Shown here: positions 18,137 through 26,896 of the stretch, piece after piece
Layout: the number at the start of each line of letters is the position of its first letter
Position numbering within the stretch: the first letter of the stretch is position 1
Source: Silanimonas sp021297925
GTDB lineage: Bacteria; Pseudomonadota; Gammaproteobacteria; Xanthomonadales; Xanthomonadaceae
DNA length: 64,000 nt
Assembly: GCA_027532825.1 (NCBI GenBank)
Contig: JAPZTL010000004.1
Location: forward strand, 372,001-436,000
Direction of reading: 5' to 3'
Translations under genes and position numbers: made by a program
Notes under the pieces: generated by a model
What the model was told of the DNA's origin: nothing
Database searches by the model: none
What the model saw: only the letters and a program-made list of their open reading frames with translations

Positions 18137-18280
18137 GTCGAAGCCTGCTTCGGACGCTCGCGCGCCGTCGGTTCCATCGTGCGCCCGGCAACGCAGCGTT
18201 CCGGAGTCGAGGATGCCACGAGGCTTGCCCGGCGCGGCTCCCGTCCCCACGATCCGTTGCAGTCCCCGATCGGAACGTCC

Positions 18281-19360
18281 ATGAGTCCTCTGTTCACTCC
18301 CGTCACTGCCGGCGCGCTCGCGCTGCCGAACCGCATCGCCATGGCCCCGCTGACCCGCGCCCGAGCGGGCCGAAGCCATCTCCCCAACGCGCTGATGGCC
18401 GAGTATTACGCCCAGCGCGCGAGCGCCGGCCTGCTCATCGCCGAGGCGACGATGGTCTCTCCCGACGCCAGCGCCTTCACCGGCGAGCCCGGCATCTTCG
18501 ACGAGGCCTGCGTGGCCGGTTGGAAGGGGGTGACCGATGCCGTGCACGCGAAGGGCGGCCGCATCGTGTTGCAGCTCTGGCACCCGGGCCGCGCCGCGCA
18601 CTCGCTGCTCGACGGCGGCCGCCAGCCGGTGTCCAGCACCGATCGCGCCATCCAGGGCGACACCATCCATACCCCCGAGGGGCCGAAGCCCTATGAGGTG
18701 CCGCGCCGCCTCGACGTAACCGAGCTGCCGGGCATCGTCGACCTGTTCGTCGAAGGAGCGAAGCGCGCCCTCCGCGGCGGGTTCGATGGTGTGCAGATCC
18801 ACGGCGCGCACGGTTACCTGATCGACCAGTTCCTGCGCGACAGCGTCAACGACCGCGCCGACGGCTATGGCGGCAGCATCGAGAACCGCGCCCGCCTGCT
18901 GCTGGAGATCGTCGATGCGGTGTCGGCCGAGATCGGGGCCGACCGCGTGTCGGTGCGCATTTCGCCGCTGGTCGCGTTCAACGACATCCGCGACAGCCAG
19001 CCGGTGGCGCTCGTGGAGTACGTCGCCCGCGAGCTCGACGCCCGCGGCATCGGCTTCCTCGAGATCCGCCACGGCGACCAGTCGCTGCCGGACGAGCAGG
19101 CTGTCGGCGCCGCGGCGCGCCGGAATTTCCGCGGCCCGCTGTTCCTCAACGGAGGGTTCGACGCGGTGTCGGCGGCGGAGGCCATCGCCTCGGGCCGCGG
19201 CGACGTGATCGTGTTCGGCCGGCCCTTCATCAGCAACCCGGACCTCGTCGAGCGCCTGCGCGCCAACGCGCCGCTGGCCGAGGTCGACTTCTCGACGCTC
19301 TACACGCCGGGGCCGAAGGGCTACACCGACTACCCGGCGCGGGACGCTCTCACGGCGTGA
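18281..19360 (+). CDS. FMN-dependent alkene reductase, old yellow enzyme family (NemA-like)
   Basis: 359 residues from ATG 18281; earlier in-frame starts give a non-conserved arginine-rich leader. It is an FMN TIM barrel that reduces activated alkenes, quinones or nitro compounds with NAD(P)H. N-terminal IAMAPLTRARAG binds FMN, QIHGAHGYLIDQFLRDSVN carries the substrate-binding His pair, YGGSIENRARLLLEI and the C-terminal FGRPFISNPDLVERL are classical for the NemA/N-ethylmaleimide reductase branch. It stands alone between the phosphoesterase and the convergent mtnC, whose end it overlaps by 11 bp. The physiological substrate is unknown. Confidence 0.93.
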   Translation: MSPLFTPVTAGALALPNRIAMAPLTRARAGRSHLPNALMAEYYAQRASAGLLIAEATMVSPDASAFTGEPGIFDEACVAGWKGVTDAVHAKGGRIVLQLWHPGRAAHSLLDGGRQPVSSTDRAIQGDTIHTPEGPKPYEVPRRLDVTELPGIVDLFVEGAKRALRGGFDGVQIHGAHGYLIDQFLRDSVNDRADGYGGSIENRARLLLEIVDAVSAEIGADRVSVRISPLVAFNDIRDSQPVALVEYVARELDARGIGFLEIRHGDQSLPDEQAVGAAARRNFRGPLFLNGGFDAVSAAEAIASGRGDVIVFGRPFISNPDLVERLRANAPLAEVDFSTLYTPGPKGYTDYPARDALTA

Positions 19361-20060
19361 CGGCCGCGAAACTCTCCGCGATGGGGTGGCCGTTGGCCAT
19401 CGCCTCGCGGGAGTTCGGGTAGTCGCTGCGGCGGTCGAGAAGCACGGTGCGAAGCCCCGCCTCGCGGGCCGCGTCCAGTTCCTCGACAACGTCCGAGAGG
19501 AACAGCAGGTGCGACGGCGCCACGCCGATGTCGGCGGCGATGTGGCGGTAGCTGCCGGCCTCGCGCTTTCCGCCGATCTCCGTGTCGAAATAGCCCGAGA
19601 ACAGCGGCGTCAGGTCCCCGGCGTCGCTGTGGCCGAAGAACAGCTTCTGCGCCGGCACCGAGCCCGAGCTGTACACGTAGAGGTCGTGGCCGGCAGCCTT
19701 CCAGCGGCCCAGCGCCTCGGCGGCATCGGGGTAGATGTGGGCGCGGTACTCGCCGAGCGCGTAGCCCTCGGCCCAGAGCTGGCCCTGGATCGCCTTCAAT
19801 GCGGTGTGCTTGCGGTCTTCATCGATCCACGCGAGCAATTGCTGCACCGCGGCCTCGTCGCGCGAGTCGTGGTGGGGGTGATCGATCTCGAGGGCGACTG
19901 CGTCGAGCCAGCGGCGGATCTCCGGCTCGTGGCGGCGGGCCTCCACGAAACCCGGCAGCGCCGCGCGGGCGTACGGGAACAGCACGTCCTTGACGAACGC
20001 GATGCTGCTCGTCGTGCCCTCGATGTCGGTGAGGACGACGGTGGGCTGCAGGGTGCTCAT
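19350..20060 (-). CDS. mtnC: Enolase-phosphatase MtnC
   Basis: 236 residues from ATG 20060. It is a HAD-family bifunctional enzyme of methionine salvage that enolises and dephosphorylates diketo-5-methylthiopentyl 1-phosphate to the acireductone. Motif I is VVLTDIEGTTSSIAFV, the family-specific form with Glu after the nucleophile region; YVYSSGSVPAQKLFFGHS is motif II, and LFLSDVVEELDAAREAGL motif III/IV. The start overlaps the mtnD stop (ATGA). The order mtnB-mtnD-mtnC forms a tight operon on this strand; mtnA and the kinase are not in the window. Confidence 0.96.
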   Translation of the reverse strand: MSTLQPTVVLTDIEGTTSSIAFVKDVLFPYARAALPGFVEARRHEPEIRRWLDAVALEIDHPHHDSRDEAAVQQLLAWIDEDRKHTALKAIQGQLWAEGYALGEYRAHIYPDAAEALGRWKAAGHDLYVYSSGSVPAQKLFFGHSDAGDLTPLFSGYFDTEIGGKREAGSYRHIAADIGVAPSHLLFLSDVVEELDAAREAGLRTVLLDRRSDYPNSREAMANGHPIAESFAAVTP

Positions 20061-20620
20061 ACGGCGAGGGCCTGGCCGCGTTCGTAGCGGGGGAAGCGCT
20101 GGGCGATGTCGCTGCCGGTGAAGTTCGCGACCCAGCCTTCCACGTTGGTGAACAGGCGGATGGCGATGAAGAACGGCTCCGGGCCCATGTCGAACCAGTG
20201 CGTCGTGCCGTCCGGCACGCCGATCAGGTCGCCGGCCTCGCAGAGGATCTCGTAGACCTTGCCACCCACGTGCAGGGTGAACAGGCCCGAGCCCGCGACG
20301 AAGAAGCGCACTTCGTCCTCGCTGTGCGTGTGCTCGTTGAGGAACTTCTGGCGCAGCGCATCCTTCTGCGGATGGTCGGCGGTGAGGCTGATCACATCGA
20401 CCGCCTTGTAGCCGCCTTCGGCCATCAGGCGATCGATGTCGCCCTTGTAGGCGGCGATCACGTCGTCCTGCGACGCGCCGGGCTTCACGGGCGCGTTGGC
20501 CGCCCACTGCTCGAAGCGCACGCCGATGGTCGCGAGTTCCGCGGCGATCGCGGCGTGCTCGCGGGTCTCGAGCAGCACGGTGGACGGGTCGGTGTCGTTG
20601 AACAGGCGGATGCGGCTCAT
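20057..20620 (-). CDS. mtnD: Acireductone dioxygenase MtnD
   Basis: 187 residues, a cupin. It splits acireductone with O2, yielding the methionine precursor ketoacid and formate with Fe2+, or an off-pathway product with Ni2+. The metal-binding cupin motif is NEHTHSEDEVRFFVAGSG (two His and a Glu) with the third His in GTTHWFDMG. The ATG at 20620 overlaps the mtnB stop, and the gene's own stop overlaps mtnC. The annotation is not in doubt; metal identity cannot be read from sequence. Confidence 0.96.
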   Translation of the reverse strand: MSRIRLFNDTDPSTVLLETREHAAIAAELATIGVRFEQWAANAPVKPGASQDDVIAAYKGDIDRLMAEGGYKAVDVISLTADHPQKDALRQKFLNEHTHSEDEVRFFVAGSGLFTLHVGGKVYEILCEAGDLIGVPDGTTHWFDMGPEPFFIAIRLFTNVEGWVANFTGSDIAQRFPRYERGQALAV

Positions 20621-21252
20621 GCGTGCAGTCTCCGGAGCTCGAGTTCGCAGGAGAGGAGGAATTCGAAGGCGTCGAGGTGGCGGTGGGCTTCGGCCATGTC
20701 GCGGCCCCACGCGTACAGGCCATGGCCTTCGATCAGGTAGCCCCAGAGCGGGCCGCGATCGAGTTCGGCTTCGACCATCGCGGCCAGCGCCGGCATGTCC
20801 TGCGAGTTCGGCAGCACCGGCACGCGGACCGCGCCCTCGTGCGTGTCGTTGCCGCGGAAGGCCTTCTGCAGCTCGTAGCCCTCGAAGGTGATGTGGCCGT
20901 GCTTCGCGAACAGGCGCGAAGCGACCGTCTGCGTCTTCGAGTGCGTGTGCAGGATGCAGCCCACGTCGGCGAAGCGGCGGTAGAGCTGGGTGTGCAGCAG
21001 CGTCTCGGCGGAGGGGCGCTTCTCCGTCGCCACCGGGCGTCCGTCGAGGTCGACGACCATGATGTCGTCCTGCACCAGCCGGCCCTTGTCGCGGCCGGAA
21101 ACGGTGATCGCGCAGTGCCGCTCGTCCAGCCGCTGCGAGAAATTGCTGCTTGTCGCCGGGGTGAGGCCGAGATGGGCCAGCTCACGGCAGTTCGTGATCA
21201 AGCTGCCGGCGGCGTCGGCGAGCCGATGGGGGTCGTAGGGCAGGGCGCTCAT
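20617..21252 (-). CDS. mtnB: Methylthioribulose-1-phosphate dehydratase MtnB
   Basis: 211 residues from ATG 21252. An upstream in-frame start at 21294 gives a poor leader and would lie upstream of the predicted promoter. It is a class II aldolase/adducin-fold zinc enzyme. Visible are TPATSSNFSQRL (substrate-binding loop), ILHTHSKTQTVASRLF with the zinc HTH, and LIEGHGLYAWG with the third zinc His. First gene of mtnBDC. A TACACT -10-like box sits 7 bp upstream of the ATG, so the transcript may be essentially leaderless. Confidence 0.95.
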   Translation of the reverse strand: MSALPYDPHRLADAAGSLITNCRELAHLGLTPATSSNFSQRLDERHCAITVSGRDKGRLVQDDIMVVDLDGRPVATEKRPSAETLLHTQLYRRFADVGCILHTHSKTQTVASRLFAKHGHITFEGYELQKAFRGNDTHEGAVRVPVLPNSQDMPALAAMVEAELDRGPLWGYLIEGHGLYAWGRDMAEAHRHLDAFEFLLSCELELRRLHA

Positions 21253-21259
21253 GGGCGCA

Positions 21260-21265
21260 AGTGTA
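21260..21265 (-). promoter_or_regulatory. -10-like TACACT box upstream of mtnB
   Basis: Plus-strand AGTGTA, read as TACACT towards mtnB. Transcription from it would begin at about the ATG (21252). Same hexamer as upstream of mfd, rmuC, liuC and liuB. Confidence 0.35.
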
Positions 21266-21389
21266 GGCAAGCAGGGGTGAACGGGCCATGGCAACGCGAC
21301 TCTTTCCGGCTCCGGTTGAGGGGCGTCAAGGAGGCGGGCGGTGAGCGGGCCTACCTTGGACGTTCCCGCACAATGCCCCTGCCGACCCT

Positions 21390-21692
21390 ATGCCCGACCG
21401 CCGCACTTTCCTGACGTACGGCGTCCTCGCCGCCGTCGCTCCGCTGGCCGCCCGCGGGGTCGTCGGCGACGCCCCCGCGAACGACCTGCCCAAGCTCCCG
21501 CTGGGCCACCCGCAAGGCAAGGCGCTCGCCTACGTCGAGGACGCGGCCACGGTGAAGGCGCCAACCTTCACACCGGGCAGCCGCTGCGCCAACTGCCAGT
21601 TCTTCACGGCCGCCGACGGGGCCTGTGCGCTGTTCGCCGGCTATCGCGTGGATCCGGAGGGCTGGTGCAGCGCTTGGGCCAAGAAAGCCTGA
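21390..21692 (+). CDS. High-potential iron-sulfur protein (HiPIP)
   Basis: 100 residues. A Tat-type signal (PDRRTFLTYGVLAAVAPLAA) directs folded export to the periplasm. The mature part has four cysteines spaced C-x2-C (SRCANCQFF), then C in GACALF and C in EGWCSAW, the ligand pattern of the [4Fe-4S] cluster in HiPIPs, with the usual YVEDA and G-x-W context. HiPIPs carry electrons between periplasmic redox proteins; the partner is not nearby. It is a single gene between the divergent mtn operon and convergent rmuC. Confidence 0.93.
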   Translation: MPDRRTFLTYGVLAAVAPLAARGVVGDAPANDLPKLPLGHPQGKALAYVEDAATVKAPTFTPGSRCANCQFFTAADGACALFAGYRVDPEGWCSAWAKKA

Positions 21693-21709
21693 GCGCGCGG
21701 GCGCAGGGC

Positions 21710-23239
21710 CTAGCTCGGCTCGCCGTCCTCATCGAGCAGCGGCAGTGCGGTGGGGCCCGGCGCGAGTTCCTCGTGCAGGGTCCGTTTGCCGCGCGCGCCC
21801 GCGTCGACGAGTCGCTGGGCGCGCTTGAGCACCGACTGTGGCGAGTCCGAGAGCCGGTTGCGGGCCGTTCGGAAAGCCTTGGCGGAGGCGCTGATCTTCT
21901 CGTCGATGGCATCGAACTCCTCGATGAACGCCGACAGGGCATCGAGCAGCTTGCCGGCTTCCTCGCCGATGACCCCGACCTGCTTCTGCAGCTTGTCGCG
22001 CATCCACAGGCGCTCGACCACCCGCAGCATCGCCATGAGGGTGTTCGGCGAGGCGAACACGACCTTCTTCTCGAAGGCTTCGGCCTGCAGTCCAGGGTTC
22101 ACATCGAGCGCGGCGGCCAGCGCGCCCTCGATCGGGACGAAGAGGATCGTCAGGTCGAGCGCCTTGCCACCCAGCGCCTTCGGATAGTTCTTTTCCGCGA
22201 GGTCGCGCAGATGCTGGCGCAGCGCCGTCGCGTGGGCGAGCAGGGCGTCCTGGTGGGCTTCCGGAGTTTCGGCGTTGCAGGCCTCAGCCCAGGCGACGAG
22301 ATTGACCTTGGCGTCGACGATCACCTGCCGTTCGTCGGGCAGGTGCACGAGCACGTCCGGGCGCAGCAGGCCACCGCTGTCCTCGTCGCGGGTGCTGGAC
22401 TGCCGGCTGTAGTTCCGGCCCTCCTCGAGGCCCGAGGCCTTGAGGACGGTGTCGAGGATCATTTCGCCCCAGTCGCCGCGGATCTTGGCATTGCCCTTCA
22501 GCGCACGGGCAAGGTTGTCCGCGGAGCTCGCCATCGACTGGTTGAGCTGCTGCAACTGGTGGATGGAGCCGACCAGCGTGTGGACGCTCGCGGTCTGGTC
22601 GCTGCCCAGCTTGCGGAGCTCGGCTTGGAACTCGTTCAGCCTCGTCGCGAAGGGGTTCAGCGCGGCCTCCAGCCCCGCTTTCGAGGCGAGCGCGGAGTCC
22701 CCGATCTTCCGGTCGAGCGCCATGGCCTTCTCGTCGAAGACCTTGCTCGCCACCTCGACGAACGCCGTGCGCAGCTTGGTCTGCGCGTCCTCGAGGAAGG
22801 CCTTGGTCTCGTCGCGGGAAGCGAGCGCCGCCTCGCGTTCGGCGGTCGCCGTGGCGAGGCGCGCCGCGAGTTCGCGCGCTTCCATCCCGGCCGCGTCCAG
22901 TTGGGCCCGGAGGGCGTCTGACGCCCGCTCCGCCGCTTCGGTCTTCTCCCGGGCCCCGGCGAGCTGCGCGAGGGCCGCCGCCTCTTTCGCCATCGATGCG
23001 GAAAGCGCGTGACGCAGGGTCTGCAGCGCCGACTCCGCTTCGGTCGTGCGCCTCTCGAGGTCCGGCAGGCGCGCGGCCTCGCCGAGCAGGGCCTCGACGC
23101 GGCGCTGCTGGTCCTGCACCAGCGTTTCGAGCTCGCGAGCGCGGAGGGCCGCCGTGCGACCGCGCTGCCATTGCCATGCGGCGACCACGGACGCCCCCAA
23201 GGCAAGGAGCGTCAGTGCGAACAGGGGCCAGGACGTCAT
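21710..23239 (-). CDS. rmuC: DNA recombination protein RmuC
   Basis: 509 residues from ATG 23239, preceded by a GGAGG ribosome site. A single N-terminal membrane segment (residues 3-20) is followed by a long coiled-coil, rich in Ala/Glu/Arg heptads, to about residue 200. The RmuC nuclease-like domain then shows GNAKIRGDWGEMILDTVLKASGL, RPDVLVHLPDERQVIVDAKVNL and LTILFVPIEGALAAAL. RmuC limits inversion and recombination between short inverted repeats; the domain is related to PD-(D/E)xK nucleases (D-x-K in IVDAK). Convergent with HiPIP. Confidence 0.95.
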   Translation of the reverse strand: MTSWPLFALTLLALGASVVAAWQWQRGRTAALRARELETLVQDQQRRVEALLGEAARLPDLERRTTEAESALQTLRHALSASMAKEAAALAQLAGAREKTEAAERASDALRAQLDAAGMEARELAARLATATAEREAALASRDETKAFLEDAQTKLRTAFVEVASKVFDEKAMALDRKIGDSALASKAGLEAALNPFATRLNEFQAELRKLGSDQTASVHTLVGSIHQLQQLNQSMASSADNLARALKGNAKIRGDWGEMILDTVLKASGLEEGRNYSRQSSTRDEDSGGLLRPDVLVHLPDERQVIVDAKVNLVAWAEACNAETPEAHQDALLAHATALRQHLRDLAEKNYPKALGGKALDLTILFVPIEGALAAALDVNPGLQAEAFEKKVVFASPNTLMAMLRVVERLWMRDKLQKQVGVIGEEAGKLLDALSAFIEEFDAIDEKISASAKAFRTARNRLSDSPQSVLKRAQRLVDAGARGKRTLHEELAPGPTALPLLDEDGEPS

Positions 23240-23265
23240 CGGGGGTTCCTCCACTCGAAGCTACG

Positions 23266-23271
23266 AGTGTA
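23266..23271 (-). promoter_or_regulatory. -10-like TACACT box upstream of rmuC
   Basis: TACACT on the rmuC strand gives a predicted leader of about 20 nt that contains the GGAGG ribosome site. No clear -35. Confidence 0.35.
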
Positions 23272-23309
23272 AGGGCCGCGTGTCTCATTGGCCGAGATCC
23301 GGAAACGAC

Positions 23310-23333
23310 GACGGCGCGGAGGTCCGCGCCGTC
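23310..23333 (-). terminator. Hairpin after the amino acid permease
   Basis: GACGGCGCGGA and its exact complement form an 11-bp stem with a 2-nt loop, 23 bp past the permease stop. The T-tract on that strand is short (CGTTT), so it may need Rho help. Confidence 0.55.
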
Positions 23334-23356
23334 GAGGTGCCGCAGGGGTGCCGGGA

Positions 23357-24814
23357 TCAGGCGCCGCGGGCGAGCTGGCTCTTGCGGTAGCCGTACAGGA
23401 AGTAGACCACCAGGCCCAGCACCGTCCAGCCGAGGAACAGCAGCTCGGTGTGGCCGGACAGGTTCAGGAACAGGAACAGGCAGCCGAAGATCGCGAGCGG
23501 GCAGATCAGCCACGCCATCGGCACCTTGTAGGCGCGCGGGCGGTTCGGCTCGGTGCGGCGCAGGATCAGCACCGCCGCCGCGACCATCGCGAACGCGAAC
23601 AGCGTGCCCGAGTTCGAGATGTCGGCCAGCATGCGCACCGGGAACATGCCGGCGAACACCGCCACGGCCACGCCGGTGATCATCGTGATGATGTGCGGCG
23701 TGTGGTACTTCGGATGCACCTTCGCGAGGCGCTCCGGCAGCAGGCCGTCGCGGGACATCACGAAGAAGATGCGGGTCTGGCCGTAGAGCATCATCAGGAC
23801 GACCGACGGCAGGGCGAGACCGGCGGCCACGGCGACCACGGTGCCGACCCACGGGTAGCCGAGCTCGCGCAGGACCAGTGCCAGCGGCTCCTTCGAGTTG
23901 GCCAGCGCGCCGTCGGGCTGCGCGCCCATCGCGCCGGTCGCGGCGGCCGCCACCAGCAGGTAGATCAGCGTGCAAACGCCCAGCGAGCCCAGGATGCCGA
24001 TCGGCATGTTGCGCTGCGGGTTCGTGGTTTCTTCCGCGGCGGTCGAGACCGCGTCGAAGCCGACGTAGGCGAAGAAGATGGTGGCCGCTGCGGCGGTGAC
24101 GCCGACCGTCAGCAGGCTGCCGCCGATTTCCCGCTCGTTCGCCCAGAAGCCGTTCGGCATGAAGGGTTCGAAGTTCGCGCCGTCGAACGCGGGCAGGGCG
24201 ATGGCGATGAAGATGCCCAGCGCCAGCAGCTTGATGGCGACGAGGAAGGCGTTGAACGCGGCGCTCTTCGACGTGCCGAGGATCAGCAGGCCGGTGATGA
24301 CCAGTGCGCAGCCTGCTGCGAGGATGTTGAACGTGCCCGGCTGCTCGACGCCATTGACCGTGATCGTGTCGAACGGCCCGGCCATGAGGGCCGCCGGCAA
24401 GTGGATGCCCACCTGGTGGAGGATGCCGTGCATGTAACCCGACCACCCCACGGAGACGGCCCCGGCCGCCACGGCGTACTCGAGCACGAGGGCCCAGCCC
24501 ACGATCCACGCCGCCAGCTCCCCAAGCACGGCGTAGGTGTAGGTGTAGGCCGACCCTGACACCGGAACCATCGAGGACAGTTCCGCGTAGGCCAGCGCCG
24601 CGAGCGCGCAGACCACCGCGGCGATGACGAAGCTGATCATCATCGCCGGGCCCGCGGACTGGGCGGCGACGGAGGTCAGGACGAAGATGCCGGTGCCGAT
24701 GATCGCGCCGATGCCGAGCAGCGTGAGCTGCAGGGCGCCGAGCTGGCGCTTCAGCGACTTCTTTTCCGCGTTCTCCAGGATCTGGTCGAGCGGTTTGACA
24801 CGCCAAAAGAGCAT
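23357..24814 (-). CDS. APC-family amino acid permease (cationic amino acid transporter type)
   Basis: 485 residues from ATG 24814 (an upstream in-frame start adds a 35-residue Arg-rich leader without conservation). About twelve membrane segments. The substrate-binding first helix has LLGIGAIIGTGIFVLT, and helix 3 GSAYTYTYAVLGELAAWIVGWALVLEY, both typical of the YfnA/CAT group of the APC superfamily. It should import amino acids with protons or by exchange; specificity cannot be deduced. Its N-terminal MLFWRVKPLDQILENAEKK is also common to this group. Downstream gene rmuC is unrelated and separated by a hairpin. Confidence 0.92.
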   Translation of the reverse strand: MLFWRVKPLDQILENAEKKSLKRQLGALQLTLLGIGAIIGTGIFVLTSVAAQSAGPAMMISFVIAAVVCALAALAYAELSSMVPVSGSAYTYTYAVLGELAAWIVGWALVLEYAVAAGAVSVGWSGYMHGILHQVGIHLPAALMAGPFDTITVNGVEQPGTFNILAAGCALVITGLLILGTSKSAAFNAFLVAIKLLALGIFIAIALPAFDGANFEPFMPNGFWANEREIGGSLLTVGVTAAAATIFFAYVGFDAVSTAAEETTNPQRNMPIGILGSLGVCTLIYLLVAAAATGAMGAQPDGALANSKEPLALVLRELGYPWVGTVVAVAAGLALPSVVLMMLYGQTRIFFVMSRDGLLPERLAKVHPKYHTPHIITMITGVAVAVFAGMFPVRMLADISNSGTLFAFAMVAAAVLILRRTEPNRPRAYKVPMAWLICPLAIFGCLFLFLNLSGHTELLFLGWTVLGLVVYFLYGYRKSQLARGA

Positions 24815-24936
24815 GGATTCTCCCCTCAAGGAATCGTTGGCCGCGGGGTGCCGCGGCGGCTCCGGCCGCGCAAGGCGGCAAGCCGCCGTACCATACGCGG
24901 CCCGGGCCCGCCGGGACAAGCAAGAGGACGCGAAGG

Positions 24937-25497
24937 ATGGGGGGCTTCGACACGCCCGGGGCGCGCGCCCTCCTGGACTCGGCTCTGGCCCGCCATGCGC
25001 AGGCCGTCCCCTCTCAGGCGGACCTCGCGACGCGTTTCCGCGGATTCCTCGCCCAACCCGGCCCCGTCTTCGAGCGGCGGTCGCTGGACGGACACTTCAC
25101 GGGCTCGGCTTTCGTCGTCTCACGCGATGGTGAGCGCGCCCTTCTGCTGCACCACGGCAAACTCCGGCGCTGGCTGCAGCCGGGTGGTCATGCCGATGGC
25201 GACGTCGACCTCGCGGCCGTTGCCCTGCGCGAGGCCGAGGAGGAAACCGGCCTGCCGGGGCTGGTCGTTGAGCGCGACATCTTCGACCTCGACCGTCACG
25301 TCATCCCCGCGCGCGGTGCCGTGCCGGCGCACTGGCATTGGGACGTCCGCTACGTGGTGCGCTGCACCGTGGACGAGACGCCGAAGATCAACCGCGAATC
25401 GAGCGCCTTCGCCTGGCGGGCCATCCACGAGCTCGCCGGAGACGGGTCGCTCGACCCGTCGATCCGGCGGATGGCGGCATTCTGGCTGGCGCGCTGA
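24937..25497 (+). CDS. Nudix hydrolase
   Basis: 186 residues. The Nudix box is at 84-106: GHADGDVDLAAVALREAEEETGL, with the catalytic REAEEE fully kept. The box glutamate usually found six residues after the first Gly is Val here, as in a GGHxDGD subgroup, so this is not a sign of decay. The family hydrolyses nucleoside diphosphates linked to another group. The segment WHWDVRYVVRC after the box is also conserved in that subgroup. Divergent from the permease and convergent with efpL (3-bp gap). Substrate unknown. Confidence 0.88.
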   Translation: MGGFDTPGARALLDSALARHAQAVPSQADLATRFRGFLAQPGPVFERRSLDGHFTGSAFVVSRDGERALLLHHGKLRRWLQPGGHADGDVDLAAVALREAEEETGLPGLVVERDIFDLDRHVIPARGAVPAHWHWDVRYVVRCTVDETPKINRESSAFAWRAIHELAGDGSLDPSIRRMAAFWLAR

Positions 25498-25500
25498 GCC

Positions 25501-26064
25501 TCAGGCGCGGCCCGAGAATTCGCCGGTCGCGGTGTTGATCAGCACTTTCTCGCCGTTGCTGATGTACTCCGGGACCATGATCTCGATGCCGGTGCTCAAG
25601 CGCGCCGGCTTCGGGCGCTTGGTGGCCGTGCCGCCCTTCATTTCCGGCGGCGTGTCGACGACTTCCAGCGTCACCGTGGCCGGCAGCTGCAGCGCGACCG
25701 GTGCGTCGTCGATGGTCTGGACGTAGCAGCCCGTCAACCCGTCGGTGATGAAGCCGGCGGCGTCGCCGATCGCCTCCGGGTCCAACGTGTACGGAGTGAA
25801 GTCCTCGTCGTCGAGGAAGACGAAGGCTTCGCCGTCCTTGTACGAGAAGCTCGCTGCGCGGCGGACCAGGTCGACTTCCTTCAGTTCGTCGTCGGCCCGC
25901 AGGCTGAGGTCGAGCTTGGTGCCGCCCGGCACCGAGTACATCGTGAAGCGGTAGGTGACGTTGCCGCCGCGGCCTTGCGGCGCGCTGCGCTCGATGTCGC
26001 GGATCTGCCAGACGCCGTTGTTGTGCTCGACGACGTTGCCCTTCTTGATCTCGAAAGCCTTCAT
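25501..26064 (-). CDS. efpL: Elongation factor P-like protein EfpL (YeiP)
   Basis: 187 residues with the three-barrel EF-P fold. The C-terminal signature is LSTGIEIMVPEYISNGEKVLINTATGEFSGRA. Several features point to YeiP/EfpL rather than EF-P: the loop that in EF-P carries the modified Lys34 reads RSAPQGRGGNV with Arg near position 32, and FSYKDGEAFVFLDDEDFTPYTL matches YeiP. By family, it relieves ribosome stalling at proline-containing motifs without needing lysine modification. It follows the SDR gene by 9 bp on the same strand and may be transcribed with the liu operon. Confidence 0.9.
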   Translation of the reverse strand: MKAFEIKKGNVVEHNNGVWQIRDIERSAPQGRGGNVTYRFTMYSVPGGTKLDLSLRADDELKEVDLVRRAASFSYKDGEAFVFLDDEDFTPYTLDPEAIGDAAGFITDGLTGCYVQTIDDAPVALQLPATVTLEVVDTPPEMKGGTATKRPKPARLSTGIEIMVPEYISNGEKVLINTATGEFSGRA

Positions 26065-26073
26065 GGAATGCCC

Positions 26074-26844
26074 TTACTTCGGCTGCATGCGGATGGCGCC
26101 ATCGATGCGGATGGTTTCGCCGTTGAGGTAGCGCGTCCGGAGGATGAAGCCGACCGTCTCGGCGAATTCCTCGGGCTTGCCGAGGCGCGAGGGGTAGGGC
26201 ACCTGGGCGCAGAGGCTCTGGTACACGGCCTCCGGCATGCCGTCGACCATCGGGGTGTGGAACACGCCCGGGGCGATGGTCATCACGCGCACGCCGATGC
26301 GGGCGAACTCGCGGGCCATCGGCAGGGTCATGCCGACCACGCCGCCCTTGCTGGCGGCGTAGGCGGCCTGGCCGATCTGGCCCTCGTAGGCGGCGACGGA
26401 CGCGGTGTTGACGATGACGCCGCGCTCGCCGTCCTCGCCCGGTTCGTTGCCCTGCATCAGTGCGGCGGCGGCCTTGGCGACGTTGAAGCTGCCGACCAAG
26501 TTGACCATCACCGTGGTGGCGAAGGTCAAGAGCGGCATCGCGCCGTCCTTGCCGAGCACGCGGCCCGAACCGAGGATGCCGGCGCAGTTGATCGCGGCGT
26601 TCAGGCCGCCCATCGCGTCCTTCGCCGCCTGCACGTTGGCCGCCACGCCAGCTTCGTCGCTGACGTCGGTGCGGAAGAAGTGCGCGTTGCCGGCACCGAG
26701 TTCGGCCACGGCGGCCGCGCCGCGCTCGGCGTTGACGTCGAACAGGGCGACCTTGGCGCCGCTTGCGACGAGGTACTGCGCCACGGCGAAGCCGAGGCCG
26801 GAGGCGCCGCCGGTGACGACGGCGCGGGTGTCTTGGAGGTTCAT
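26074..26844 (-). CDS. SDR-family 3-hydroxyacyl-CoA dehydrogenase (HSD10-like)
   Basis: 256 residues from ATG 26844 (ATG 26853 adds three). Rossmann loop VTGGASGLGFAVA, cofactor strand ALFDVNAERG with an Asp that selects NAD, INCAGILGSGRVLGKDG, and the catalytic SVAAYEGQIGQAAYAASKGGV containing Tyr-x3-Lys. These are hallmarks of the 17-beta-HSD10/3-hydroxy-2-methylbutyryl-CoA dehydrogenase group, which works in isoleucine and short branched acyl-CoA oxidation. The position downstream of leucine-degradation genes supports a branched-chain catabolic role, but the exact substrate is inference. Confidence 0.9.
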   Translation of the reverse strand: MNLQDTRAVVTGGASGLGFAVAQYLVASGAKVALFDVNAERGAAAVAELGAGNAHFFRTDVSDEAGVAANVQAAKDAMGGLNAAINCAGILGSGRVLGKDGAMPLLTFATTVMVNLVGSFNVAKAAAALMQGNEPGEDGERGVIVNTASVAAYEGQIGQAAYAASKGGVVGMTLPMAREFARIGVRVMTIAPGVFHTPMVDGMPEAVYQSLCAQVPYPSRLGKPEEFAETVGFILRTRYLNGETIRIDGAIRMQPK

Positions 26845-26896
26845 CTCTGGCATCCGTGGTCGAGCAAGGAAGGGAAAACGTGCAGCAGAACGGGCT

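Noticed and set aside
16448..19489. Very long open frame on the strand opposite the phosphoesterase and old yellow enzyme genes
   Set aside because: It is antisense to two genes with intact family motifs, has no recognisable domain and an Arg/Ala/Val composition expected from reading high-GC codons backwards.
24870..24900. GGCGG-CAAG-CCGCC hairpin ahead of the Nudix gene
   Set aside because: The stem is short, has no T-tract, and similar GC-rich hairpins are common by chance in this sequence.
25180..25260. Nudix hydrolase as a possible inactive protein because one box Glu is missing
   Set aside because: The catalytic REAEEE is intact and the altered position is variable in the GGHxDGD subgroup, so it is kept as functional.
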